Source of the DNA: Riptortus pedestris
Lineage: Eukaryota; Arthropoda; Insecta; Hemiptera; Alydidae
Reading direction: 5' to 3'
DNA: 64,000 bases
NCBI GenBank assembly: GCA_019009955.1
Contig: CM032230.1
Location: forward strand, 25,017,001-25,081,000
Below the pieces are notes generated by a model, which was not told where the DNA came from, did not search any database, and worked only from the letters and a program-made list of their open reading frames with translations. Position 1 is the stretch's first letter; every line of letters starts with the position of its first letter. The position numbers and the translations under genes were made by a program. This document shows, one piece after another, positions 22,293 through 36,000 of this stretch.

Positions 22293-22353
<61 letters not shown>

Positions 22354-22354
<1 letters not shown>

Positions 22355-22715
22355 CTGTGAGGAGTTCGGCTATTTGATCCAGCGGTTTGAATTTATATTT
22401 TTTTTTTTATTATTGTCCTCACGAAATTAAGTTCGACAAGACAAAAATTCAGCTTAGAGAAAACCACCTTGGTTGAAGATTAGTACAAGAAGCTCTAGAA
22501 ATTAACCCGAGAACAAATACAACAACGGCGTGGTCAGCGTCATACTCTCCGAAACTTGGAAATCCATTATAAAAAATCCAATACTCACGATTTAATCAAG
22601 TAGCTAAACAAATTAAAAACACTGTCTGACGAAAATGGACGCATTTTCATTGGAAATTCACAAACCAATAAAAATTCAAACCACTAGAGCAGATGGCCGA
22701 GCTCCTCACAATGAA
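22354..22715. mobile_element. Second inverted-repeat element (about 360 bp)
   Basis: The left end CTGTGAGGAGTTCGGC...GCGGTTTGAATTT is matched by the inverted right end ATTGTGAGGAGCTCGGC...GTGGTTTGAATTT over about 40 bp. The interior has no ORF. The arms look slightly like a SINE head (GCTCTAGTGGTTTGAAT), so two SINE pieces facing each other is an alternative. Confidence 0.5.
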
Positions 22716-23052
22716 ATATTTTCTAGCGATGGAGCCTGAAAAATAGAATATATATAAATAAATTACATAAGCCACACTGACTTGACTATTTCATAATTGT
22801 GATTTTTAAAATAAAATAAGGTTTACCGAGTCGTTGAAGTGGGGGAAAAATTGTAAAAAATTAAAAGATCGTGGAGGAATGGCAAACTTCATCCTTCAAT
22901 TGATTGTCCTTCACCCCCAGTAATATCCATCAACTGTGTATTTTAGTTACAGTTAGAAATTTGGTGAATTAATGTTTCTTCATTTGAAATAAAATATTTA
23001 GAAGTGAAATTGTAAGGAGTTTATGTAAATATATTTATTTTTGTTTGCTTAG
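22716..23052. other. Upstream of CRAL-TRIO exon, nothing recognised
   Basis: AT-rich; no start-codon exon could be identified here. The TTTGCTTAG acceptor ends it. Confidence 0.4.
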
Positions 23053-23137
23053 AGTAGTGCCGAGAGAGACTTGGAGGCAGACGTAAAGTCTCTGAAAGAT
23101 TGGTATTCATCGCAGCTACATCTACCTCAAAATATAG
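23053..23137 (+). CDS. CRAL-TRIO gene, first recognised exon
   Basis: Reads SSAERDLEADVKSLKDWY...LPQNI, the start of the CRAL-TRIO-N region. Acceptor CTTAG, donor GTAAGT, ending in phase 1. Phase 0 at its start means an upstream exon supplies the Met. Confidence 0.8.
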
Positions 23138-23247
23138 GTAAGTAACTTTTTGTATTTTAATTAAGGAGTACCTTTTTCATAAATAATATGTGCACTCACG
23201 CACGCACGCGCGCGCACACACACACGCACACGCACACACACACACAG

Positions 23248-23278
<31 letters not shown>

Positions 23279-26200
23279 GTGCTAGACAAAGAATAAGAGA
23301 CAGGTCATGTTCATTGTTAAAATGTAGTAAGACCAAGTTTCAGCCAAACCTTCTGTAGACATTCAAATGCAGATTTTTAAAAAAAAACAAAAAAACTTTA
23401 GATTATTTTTTATATAATTACTTAACTTATGTATTGCTTGAATTGGGGTTATTATTGAGGAATCATAGATATCTTGGGTGTTTTTATAAATAAAAGAAAC
23501 TACTAAATCTCTTTAACGCCTGTCCCTTATTTACTAATATTCGCCTTCAGACATGTTAAATATGTCATTCGAGACTGACAAATCGTAGAGCAGGTACGAC
23601 AACCTTTGACATATTGTGGGCCAAACTTTAGTGTGCAAAGACATTCGCGGGCCACGTTTAAAAGTAGTGTATTTTAAGGTAGTGTTCATAATTTTTTACG
23701 ATAGATATCAGACTTGAAATTATATGACAATGTAATTATTATTATTATTACCTTTCCCACCGCAATATCATGAGCTTCCTTAGACTCTCCGAATACCAGA
23801 ATATCATTAATTCAAATTTGAACATTTTCGATATTACCAAAATACTTTTCGACAGCCTCCTAAAACTCTTCAGATGCATTTGACACACCTTAAGGTAGCA
23901 CTAGGCTAGCTGAAGACACCAAACGGTGGAGCAAAACAGCACTTCCGCGAAGACTCCTCGGTGAGAGCCAGCTGATGGAAACCTTCAAAAACTTGAAAAA
24001 TATTTCATTCCTCTGAGCTTCGTCATAAATTCCGCTCAACTCCCATAAATACTTAAAACCTATCATCCTATTTCCTATCATCCACGCTTCCAATTCACAC
24101 GAGGTAGAAAGAGGTAAACACACTTCCTTACCTCGACACACACCTCACCAGACAGCATGATTCAACCTTCATTTCTGACTAGAACACTAAACCAACTTAC
24201 TCCAGCCTACCAAATTTTCACTCTTCACTCGGAAAACTAAATATATCCAGAGTCCTTGCCATTTCCCTACGACAGTCCCATCCTCAAAACCCAATTAGAA
24301 TAACTAAAATTATCTACAAAAACAAATATCACTAAACCCCAATAAATACACTAATACAACAGGACAACAATCAAAACAGTTATTCTTGTCCGTTTTCGCT
24401 CATTAGCATGCCATAAAAACGTCATTTCATTATCATCTGCCTTACATTCTGCTTGGATTCTTTTATTTTAAAGAATATAATATCTAGACTTTATTTGCAC
24501 TCAATAACTGATCAATTTTCTTTTTTATACATAATTATATCTGCACAGGGATAATACTTGGTCATTCCACTAAGTTAGGTTTTCAAATTAGTTTACAATG
24601 AAGAAATCTTGAACATGACACATAACAGAAATACTGATGTTTGACAATATGTCATAAATGAACATAGTAATAGTAGGATAGACAAGTAGGCAGATTGCAG
24701 AAGGTGAGTAATTGAGCCACCAATATTCAGTACACAATTTACAGGGCATACTCGTGTTAAATTAAGGGTATCAATATTTCTATAATATACTGGCCATGGA
24801 TTAGACAATTGTGTTTTATTGACAACTATAATGGTTTCAGGAGATGAATACTTCTATAATTTTGTCTACGGGACGAACAGTTTAGAGAAGGCGATGATGA
24901 AGATTGATGCCTACTTCACAATAAGGACCGGTGTCCTCAGGACCTTTGACAAGATTGGACCGAATACTAAGGCATTCCACGACCATTGTCAGCGAGTGTG
25001 AGTACTTAAAATGTACCTAATTTCTTCATTATTGCTTATTAGTATTGTATTTTGCGGTAGAAGATGTTGAAAGGTTTGAACGTAAGTTTCTTAAAGCCAT
25101 AATAGGCCTACAATGGAATGTTGACTTAAGACTCAAGAGAGCCACCCTTCCACAAATGAATCGGAAAAATCCATTTCATACTATAGAAGTTATGAAGTTA
25201 TAATGGGTGGGTCATTTGCCAAGATGTCACTCAAGAAGCTCCCAACACAAGATAATGAATGCGATAGTGTTGGGTAGTGTCAGCAGATGAAATGCGTTGA
25301 CATAATAAAGAAGGATTCTACGGAGTTTGGCATTATGGACTGGAAAGCCTGAGGTAATGACAGCTAGGGAGGGATCTTCAAGGTCTGTTTAGTTAAATAG
25401 AACAAAAAAAGTAAAAATGATAAGTAAGCTGTCTTAAACCGTAGAAAGCTCAATGAGTAAAGTAGGAGCAGCCCAAGTCCAAAGAGCTGGGTTCTTGGGC
25501 AAATAGGAAATTATTTAGTGACGAACTCATTAAATATAATCCTTAGTCCTATCCTAGCTAGAAAAGGGTGGTAACCTGTAGAAACCCCGTTCCAATCAGC
25601 CGTAGTTGCAAAAAGTAGACGTTAATAAATAATAATGATGATACAGATTACAAACGGTTCAGTACGTATAGTTTCACATATTTGTAAACGTGATATTTAA
25701 AAGTTGCATAATATTAACAAAAACAATAATTAAAATATTACATGGAACAGGATTCACAATCAGTGAAAGACAACCCCAAGTGGGGCATAGTTCCCCGTGT
25801 TCCCTAAGTTGGTAATTCTATTCTTAACAACTCATATTTTGGTTCGCCCGTAGCAATTTTGGTTTACATTACCGAAATATAGGTCACTGGGTGGAAACAT
25901 TGACCTACTGGGATGATTTTGTGTTATTTTGTTAAATTGGCACCAATCGGTACCAATCAAACGAAAATATAATTTCGGTTACAATAAAACCAGTGCTGCA
26001 GCGGCCGAAAAGAGGCACGGAGTTCTGACGTTTGGTAAAATGTTGCCTGGTACATAAAACATTGAAAATGAATGCGAAACATTGAATGAATGAATGTGTC
26101 CCAGTTAGAGCTACGAAAGATATGTAAAGGACCTTTTTTATTTATTATACAAATTCAATACATTATGTTCAATGACATTTTTGATCTGATGCATTGGAAA

Positions 26201-28058
26201 GGAGATATCGTATATGACTTCCAAATGAAATAATTTTAAATGAGGTTTTGTTGATTTCGATTAATAGGAGTACAAGCAAGTCGTATCGTGTGCTCGTCAG
26301 AGATTTTGGTTTAATGTTCAGTATATCCTGAGCCAAATAGTATATCTACTTGTGTTAGTTCATGTCAAAGTGAGGACTTGTTTTAAAAGGCCCGGATAAA
26401 CCTGTTATTTTAACATTGAAAACTGGTTAAGAATGTACCACTTCCTCATTAAGCCGTGCAACGAGAATGAAACCTTAGCGAGTGGCCTTGATGAGGAGTG
26501 ATCCAATGAGTTCATCTATTTTTAAAGATATATCTGCTGGTTTAATAATCGTGCCACAGCTCATGCCCTATTTTATCGTTACAGTTATAGATCACTACGA
26601 TCTCTTAGTTTACATAAACTAATGCTAAATAAAGCAATAAAATCTTATCAGCAATCTTATGCCAATTCTCTAGCTGTAGCATGTCGAAGTATTTGAAAGT
26701 CTTCACAGAGACAAAACAGCTTTGTTTCGACTTTGTGTCGGATCTCAGTCAATATGGTTTTAAACTTAAATATAATCCCTAAATTCTATGCAATTTAGGC
26801 CTGGAGTTAAGTAAATCCTGCGTTATGGACATTTTTCTTAAAGGTATTCTTTCCTTGGCCAGCAGCAACCTTCAGTTCTTCGTAATGTCATAAATGACCT
26901 AGAGGCTAAATCACGATTACATATTTAAAATATTCAGAATTTAGGAAGCCACAACATAAAAATGTTATTTATTAAGATTCACTTTATTTCGTTCCTAAGG
27001 TTTATTTACAGCTAATTGTCATTTTCTAGCCAGAGTATGAATAAGATTATTATTCAGTTAGTTCGTCACTAAACAGATTCATATTATCCACTACTCTACG
27101 TTTTTCAAGAGCACTATAACCCACGCCTTAACATTTATGCCTTCTGAGAGCTCAAAATTTCGTTTTAGCGAACATGCTATTCCCCTACGTGGCCATGGAC
27201 AAATTCATTTGGACACCCATACATTACAAAAAATCCGCCACTTATTTAAATTTAACACATACTGGTATGACTATTACTCTATTCTAGCCATATATTTTCG
27301 ATTTCTAAATAAAAACCCGATGAGTAGAAGTGGGGGTTCAATTGCGACCGCTAGTGCGTTAACATATATATATATATATAGATATATATATATATATATA
27401 ATATATATATATAGTTTTGAACGAATCATACCTTCGTCATCTCGTAAGTAGGATCGATGGCCATTTGAAGAAAGTTTTCAAAAATCGCGATATGAGTGCA
27501 ACCTCAGTACAGATTTCTCTCAAGGTAAATCTCTTTAAAACAACTCTTCTATTTACAGTACTACTGGATCCGAGGTCAACGACACTTTGCACCGAATCTT
27601 TCAATGATGTTTATTAGGTAAATGTTCTAATCTCTTATTCCAATCTCATCTTTTGGTTAAATTTGTTGAACAACATTATGACATCGGATTTCCCACCCTC
27701 TATCTCCCTGTACATTATTCTCGAACTCAATAATTATGAGACATTTGTACTTTTGTGTTTCAGCCTTCAGTTAAGCCTCCACTTCTACTCACATTATGCT
27801 ATTGAATCCCTCTGCACCTAAAGCTCCTCTTAAATTTCTCATCTGTTTTACAGAGGACTCAGGAATTAAGAGAGAAATAGGGATTGGAAAGTGAGATTGT
27901 GCTATCAGTAGGTCAATTATGCATGAGGGACTTTTAGCAGATTTCCCTTAAGGGAAATCAGCTATTCAGGTTATACTCATGACGGAATTTTCGAAATTTT
28001 TTTTCAAATGTCCATCGATTCTACCTAGTAGATGACGAAAATGAGTTCCGTTCAAATT

Positions 28059-28099
<41 letters not shown>

Positions 28100-31000
28100 C
28101 TGTTACCGCTCTAGCCGTCGCAATTTTTGTTTAATCGTTACCAAACTCGATATTTAGTCATTTTATGTAAAAAGTCGTTAATCTAGTTCGTTAACGGCTG
28201 AAATCGGACTAGTGGGAGGGGTGGTTTAGAGGGGAGGATTTTCGAAAATTCTAAATATATCCGTTACTATACGTCGGATTGAAAAATTGTACAGAACCAA
28301 TCTTATTGCAACTTAAATTTACTATAAATATTGTCATATACATTTTTTATCTATCTTGAATATTAATCGAAATATTTGCATTTGTATTGTATGTGTGGTC
28401 GGCAGGAGTCGGCTATGTTCGGGACATTCGCCGAGAGCTAGGGCGGCCGTTTTCGTCACTGACCGTCCCTCGTGAATAGGTTTAGAGATTCATTACTACT
28501 ACTTTTGTTATTAGGCAGATTTCTCTATTGTAAAACTTCACATGGGAAATCTGCTTAGTTTACGCAGCCCCTGCGTGATGGACTTTTTTTTTTTGTTTTT
28601 AGTGGTATGGGCGTCCTTCCAGGGACGACACCAGAAGGCTATAGAGTACTTTTCTCATCATCTTGGAACAAGGAAGGCGAGGATTATAACAGCGGTTGCC
28701 ATTTGCTCAAGTCGCTATTCATCATAGAAATAGGACTGTCACTTTGGCCGACTGACGCGTCATACGTTCTGGTTCAAGACCTCAAGTATATGCCCAATAG
28801 TGGAATAAAAACAATAAATTTAAGGCACATCAAAGGACTCAGCAAATTGTTAAGGGTAAGCTATAACATTATGCGGTTCCAAACTAGTAAGCGTCTCGCT
28901 GTAACTAACCTGATTAATATTTATAAGGAAATTCGTTGATAGCAATGTAACAGCTACAAATTTAGACTCAAATGAAACTTGGCAATAAGCTTTCTTAATA
29001 AGTAGTAATATATTTGCAGTTTGTTGGATATATAGCCATCCTCGAGTTGGGGGGAGGGGGTTGCTAGGGAATTTCAAAACTTAAATAGTTAATGTCTCTA
29101 TTATTATGCTTTTATCAACAATTATTATTGGACGTAATTCGTAGACCATTTTGTAATATATATTAGGACCTGCACATACATAACTTCTATATTTCTGGTA
29201 GAAATGTATAAATTCACAAATTTATGACTCCCCTCTTCCTCTCTCATAGGTTTTATAACAATTTTTGAAAAAGGGTTACATTCCGAGTATTTTTGATAAT
29301 TCTATCCAAATGATATTGTCCTATAGAGCACAAACACATCTGTTATTGGCTGAATCTCTCAATAGGGTTATAACATAACTGTTGGTTATTTAGTGATCAA
29401 TATTTCCAATCAAATATAGCAGGCATTGGTCCTGGGAACAGAGAGAGCACTCTGGCGGGAATTGTTGTAGTCTACCGCCACATTGCCTTGTATTGTAACT
29501 GCTTTTTCAAATAGAAGTTTTTTATCCAAAGTTATCTGCTTAATCATTTTCCCAAACCCTTCAGGTTATGGGCCCAGTGATTGCTTAAATCGTTTTCTAT
29601 CGAGAAAAAGTATAGATTCGATCGAAAAACTTCATGAAAAGTGTAAATCTCGTGTGTTGTCCCCACGTGCAGTGAGGTTAGGTTGTGAACAGTTGATTTT
29701 TTCGCTGAATTTTGTTCATCATGGCATCAAACCACCCTCCACCGGTTGAGAAACTTCTCGGCAGACAAAATTACGCTTCGTGGAAATTTGCAGCTAAGGC
29801 ATATTTGAATCTTGACGATTTGTGGCATGTGGTCGATGGATCAATCGTTGTTCCCAAGTTAGAAGGCGCTGCTACGACGCAGAAAGAAGAGAACATTTTA
29901 GCAAAAGATCGGAAAGCTTTTTCAAAAATAGTACTTATTACCGATCCAATTGTGTTCCCACACATAGAAAGTGCATCTACAGCCAAGGAGGCTTGGGACA
30001 ACTTGAAGACTGCATTCGAGGACAATGGTCTTACCAGGAAGGTAGGTCTTTTGAGATCATTGATAACGACCAGACTAGAAAATTGTTCTTCAGTTGAAGA
30101 ATATGTCAATAAAATTATGTCAACATCACAGAGGCTCACTGATATTGGCTTCAAAGTGGATGATGAGTGGCTCGGGACAATTTTATTGGCGGGCTTGTCT
30201 GATGAATACAAGCCAATGATCATGGGTTTAGAGAGCTCGGGACTGAAAATCACAGGAGACTCGATTAAAGTAAAAATTCTCCAGGATGTGAAGACTCCCG
30301 CACATTCACATACACCCAGTAGTGAGACAGCATTGTTCTCCCAGGGGAAGGGTTCCAAAGGCAAAGGAAAACATAAAATTGAGTGTTATGCATGTCACAA
30401 AAGGGGACATTATGCTTCACAGTGCCGTACCAAGAAGATGGAGACCCAAGAACGTAAGAAACAAGATTCTACTGAAAATTCAAATCAAGGAAAACCCAAA
30501 GGTAAAGCACTTTTTGCTTACAAGTCTAGACCTAATGACACTAGCAACAGTGTAGATTTTTTTCTTGACTCAGGTTGCAGTTCTCACCTAGTCAATGACA
30601 TAGATATACTAGACAATGTATCTGGTGATTCAGATTTAAAAATTACGACAATAAATAATGTAAATTTATCTGCTCAGGCTGTTGGTACAACCAACATTTC
30701 ACTGAAGGTTAATGGACAGGCTGATAGCGTTGTAGCGCATGATGTACATTACGTGCCAGGTATAGGTGCTAACCTATTATCAGTCAGCAAAATTACTGAT
30801 AAGGGACATTCGGTCATATTCACCAAAGAAATGGGAAAGGTCATTGACCCTAATGGTGAAGTATTAGCCACAGCTAAAAGGAAGAATGGGATCTACAAGC
30901 TTGATACCATGAAGGACAGAATATTACCTACCTATTTCGCTGAAGATGCAGGTTCCCTAATGCATCGACGTTTAGGACATCTTTCCAGGAAGAGGATGAA

Positions 31001-32972
31001 CCTACTTCAAGACATGTGTACAGGTATTGATAAAATAACACCTAATGATGATCCATGTGAAGTCTGCTTATTAGGGAAGCATGCTCGACTACCCTTCAGA
31101 GCCAGTAAGAGCCGAGCAAAGGAGATCTTGGAAGTTCTACATATGGATTTATGTGGACCCATGGAAAATTTATCCATAGGTGGAAGTAAATATTTTTTCA
31201 CCTTAATTGACGACTTCTCTCGTTACACATTCGTATATTTTCTTTCAGAAAAGAACAAAGTGAGTGATATTTTTGCTGAATTTCGGGCTCTGGTTGAAAC
31301 TCAGACAGGGAAGAAAATCAAGTGTGTGAGGTCTGACAATGGGACTGAGTTCGTCAACTCAAAGTTCAAAGCTGGACTTATTTCTGCAGGAATCAGGCAT
31401 CAACTGACCGTTAGGTACTCGCCACAGAGTAACGGAGTGGCTGAACGAGCCAACAGATCCATTGTGGAGAAGGCTCGCACTATGTTACAGGATGCTGGTT
31501 TGCCCAAAAGCTATTGGGCAGAAGCTGTTTCTACAGCCGTTTACCTCAACAATCGCGCACCGACAAAGGCTGTTGTCGGGAGGACTCCATATGAAGCGTG
31601 GTATGGTAAGAGGCCTGATATGTCTCACTTGAGGATTTTTGGATGTCCAGCTATGGCACAGGTTCCCAAGGAAATCCGAAGAAAATGGGATCCTAAATCG
31701 GCAAAATACATTTTTGTCGGATACTCAGAGGAAATCAAAGGGTATCGATTAATTGACCCTGAAACGAAGAAGGTTACTATGAGTCGAGATGTTGTTTTTC
31801 TTGAAACTTCAAACCAAGAAAGACATAAGCCTCGACAGCTGCCTACTACGTCAGTATTTTTAGATGTGGATGAGCCGCCTGCTCTCCAGGATACAACCAA
31901 TTCACAAGAGGACGTTTCTGATGAGAATACGGAATCAGGATACGACCATCAGACTGATTCTGATGATTCAGTGCCAGGATCTGTCTCTAGCGAGCCAGAT
32001 ATCCAGGAGGAGAACTCACCACAGGTTCGACGATCCAGACGTGTGCCGAAACCAAAAGATATGAGTGATTTCGTTACATATCTAGCTGCACTGAACCCCA
32101 TTGAAGAACCATTGACCGCAGATGAGGCGCTCAAAGGTCCGTACTCCAAGCAATGGAGATTGGCGATGGAAGACGAACTGAATTCGTTTAAGAAAAACAA
32201 GACATATGACTGGGTAAAGTTACCTACAAAGAAGAAAAATGTCAAAAAGAAAAGAAGAAAAATGACAAAAAGAAAAAGAAGTCTACAAAGAAGAAAAAGA
32301 AATCTCCAAAGAAGAAAAATGATAAAAAGAAAAAGAAATCTCCAAAGAAGAAAAGTTTTAATGAATGAAATTGAGCCAAATTGTTACAACTTTCCAACAA
32401 TAAAAATATTGTGCTGGAGCATATGCCCACTGAAGAAATGCTCTCTGATATTTTGACGAAACCTTTAAGTAGGGAAAAACATGAATATTTTTTCAAGTGT
32501 TTTGGACTTATAAAGTAAATTGTATTGTTTTACAAAGTAAATTGTATTGTTTTACAAAGTAAATTGTATTGTTTTTGGAAATATCGCTCAAGGGGAAGTG
32601 TTGGTTATTTAGTGATCAATATTTCCAATCAAATATAGCAGGCATTGGTCCTGGGAACAGAGAGAGCACTCTGGCGGGAATTGTTGTAGTCTACCGCCAC
32701 ATTGCCTTGTATTGTAACTGCTTTTTCAATATAGAAGTTTTTATCCAAAGTTATCTGCTTAATCATTTTCCCAAACCCTTCAATAACCCTAGTCATAGTG
32801 CAATAAGAATGTATAATAGTCTATAGATGTATTTAGTCTTGCCCTGAGGAAGAGAAAATAAAGATTCTCGAAATATCGGCATAAACAAAGATTCATTTCA
32901 CCAACATTGACCAAAACTCCGAAAAAAACAACACACCACATATAAATACAACCTGGTCTAAAACATCAGCAC

Positions 32973-33024
<52 letters not shown>

Positions 33025-36000
33025 TCTTAGCGAACGGATTGGGTATCTCAAAAAAATGCCTCGGTCTCAGAGCTGCGTTTTACTGTACTTAACCATGAAT
33101 TAGAGAAATTTTCACCGTATCACCACGTATCTGTGGCTAGACACTTAAGACAGTCTTCATTTTAGATAACTAGATTTGAGGAATGAGCGATCTTGTATTT
33201 TTTTTTTTTTTTTCAAAAAACGCCATTACTACCTTCATATTTTTTTAAAAAAAATAACCGCTCTTTTCCTCGCTTTTTAAAAAAGAGAAAATTTTCAAAT
33301 TCAAAGTTGATTTCTGTCAGGTGGTAATGCTTGTACTGCAGGTTGATTGCTTAGCATCCAGGAAGTGAGGGCACTGACTATAATGCTCTGCTTAGAAAGC
33401 ACTTTGTCGCTCTAATAAATGGACATAGTGGAAATTTGGCCAGTATCTACCTGAATTTCCAATTTTGTATTCTAAATTTAACGGAACATTTACTTACATT
33501 GTTTTTGGCAGTTTCAACGCTAAACGTTTTTTTTTTTTGGGTTGTGTGTGCTCTTCTATCATATCGCACACACAGCCTATGTAGGTATAATTATAAAAAA
33601 TCCGAATATTTTCTAAGCCATTGTCCACTCTTTAGTTAATAATGGAGAACGTCCTCATTAATGATTGAATTTTTGTTTGATCTTTATCAAGCTAAATATT
33701 GAAACGTTTTATGTAAAACTTAGGGTATGTATCTCTTAAGGAAACTTCTCTTTGAATCCTTCAAATTAACCTTAATCAAGCCTAACTTCCTAAATTCAGC
33801 ATATTTCTACTATCCCAAATAATTCTCTTCCCCAAAACCCATAACAATATTCCATAAGTGCATTAGTTTGAAAACGTTAAATATTTTTAGACGTGGTGGG
33901 ATGAGTTATTTGGCTGTTTGAATTTATCTCCACGTGTGTGGAGTTATATAATTAGTACAATGCAACTGACAATTCGGCTTGTAAACAATACAAGCACTGA
34001 TTTGTTATCAATGCTGGCACGCGTTATTTGGATGATCAAGCAAATGTTCTATATTAGAACAATTTACGGCAACAAGTACTGAGTTGTTTCTCCAAGTAGA
34101 GACAATGCTATTGTCAAATATATCGGTAGATGTTGTCATAACGGCACAAGGAGTGAAATCCAAAATTATGTATTTATTTCATTGAAATGTTTACTGATTA
34201 TTTTTGAATCTGATATTATGAACATTACTGGGATAATAAACGGTTGGTGGAACCATTATCCGGTGTTCAATATGTTACGTCTTTACGAAATGAAATAAAT
34301 CTTGGAAAAGTTTTGAATATTTCCCTTCCTAGCCATAATTCACATTGTCTCGACTGTCTGTTGAGGTCCGTCACTTGGAACGAAATCAAAACACTGGATT
34401 ATGATCAAAAGCAGATTTTAATGCAATGAAGAAATTCAGATTCAAAAATCAATAAAACTTAACATTTTCTTTTAAAAAATCATTAGACAGTGAAACTATG
34501 AAAACTTGCTATACCGCCTGCCATTAGTATTCAAATTGGCACAAAACGAATGGTTTACTAATTATCATATTGGCAAGACATAAATCCATTGTAGGATTTG
34601 TATTGGCATGGTATGTTCAAGGATACATTATACATAAATAGCCTCTTATTCCAAATGATTCAGATTTATATTTTTAATTATAATAAACATAGTTTTTAAT
34701 GGTTATTGATTAAGGAATTAAAAAAAAAAAACAGTTTTCCCACGAAGATGTTTTTATTTTTATTTATTTTTTATTGCGCGAGGCCTTTAAGCAAATCCAT
34801 GCCATTCTCATGTACTACTAAATATAAGGATTCATACTTTAGCACTATAAATTCTAGCCCTGTATAGGAAACCATTACATCATACAGCAACCTCAAATTT
34901 TTGCAGTAAATAAATCCAATATCATGTTAGTATTAACCCATTGTTATTTGTTTAATTTTTGGAAATGACATCACATGCTGAAAGTGTTGGTTATTTTGTG
35001 ATCAATATTTCCAATCAAATATAGCAGGCATTGGTCCTGGGAACAGAGAGAGCACTCTGGCGGAAATTGTAGTAGTCTACCGCCACATTGTCTTGTATTG
35101 TAACTGCCTTTTCAAATAGAAGTTTTTATCCAAAGTTATCTGCTTAATCATTTTCCCAAACCCTTCAGGTTATGGGCCCAGTGATTGCTTAAATCGTTTT
35201 CTATCGAGAAAAAGTATAGATTCGATCGAAAAACTTCATGAAAAGTGTAAATCTCGTGTGTTGTCCCCACGTGCAGTGAGGTTAGGTTGTGAACAGTTGA
35301 TTTTTTCGCTGAATTTCCTTCATCATGGCATCAAACCACCCTCCACCGGTTGAGAAACTTCTCGGCAGACAAAATTACGCTTCGTGGAAATTTGCAGCTA
35401 AGGCATATTTGAATCTTGACGATTTGTGGCGTGTGGTCGATGGATCAATCGTTGTTCCCAAGTTAGAAGGCACTGCTACGACGCAGAAAGAAGAGAACAT
35501 TTTAGCAAAAGATCGGAAAGCTTTTTCAAAAATAGTACTTATTACCGATCCAATTGTGTTCCCACACATAGAAAGTGCATCTACAGCCAAGGAGGCTTGG
35601 GACAACTTGAAGACTGCATTCGAGGACAATGGTCTTACCAGGAAGGTAGGTCTTTTGAGATCATTGATAACGACCAGACTAGAAAACTGTTCTTCAGTTG
35701 AAGAATATGTCAATAAAATTATGTCAACATCACAGAGGCTCACTGATATTGGCTTCAAAGTGGATGATGAGTGGCTCGGGACAATTTTATTGGCGGGCTT
35801 GTCTGATGAATACAAGCCAATGATCATGGGTTTAGAGAGCTCGGGACTGAAAATCACAGGAGACTCGATTAAAGTAAAAATTCTCCAGGATGTGAAGACT
35901 CCCGCACATTCACATACACCCAGTAGTGAGACAGCATTGTTCTCCCAGGGGAAGGGTTCCAAAGGCAAAGGAAAACATAAAATTGAGTGTTATGCATGTC

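Larger units (their letters stand above)
29380..32782 (+). mobile_element. Copia retrotransposon, copy 1, reverse-transcriptase-deleted
   Basis: LTRs of 184 bp at 29380-29563 and 32599-32782 begin TGTTGG and end CCCTTCA, differing only by two 1-bp indels near their 3' ends. Perfect 5-bp target duplication ATAAC (29375-29379, 32783-32787). The PBS GGTTATGGGCCCAG follows the 5' LTR and matches the anticodon-arm half of initiator Met tRNA, as in Drosophila copia. The polypurine tract AAGGGGAAG precedes the 3' LTR. Three 22-bp tandem repeats (AAAGTAAATTGTATTGTTTT-type) sit at about 32514-32577. 3.4 kb against roughly 5 kb for a complete Copia: RT and most RNase H are missing. Confidence 0.93.

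Noticed and set aside
29771..30364. 197-codon antisense ORF in Copia gag (also at 35375-35968)
   Set aside because: Shadow of the gag frame; identical in both Copia copies and without domain features.
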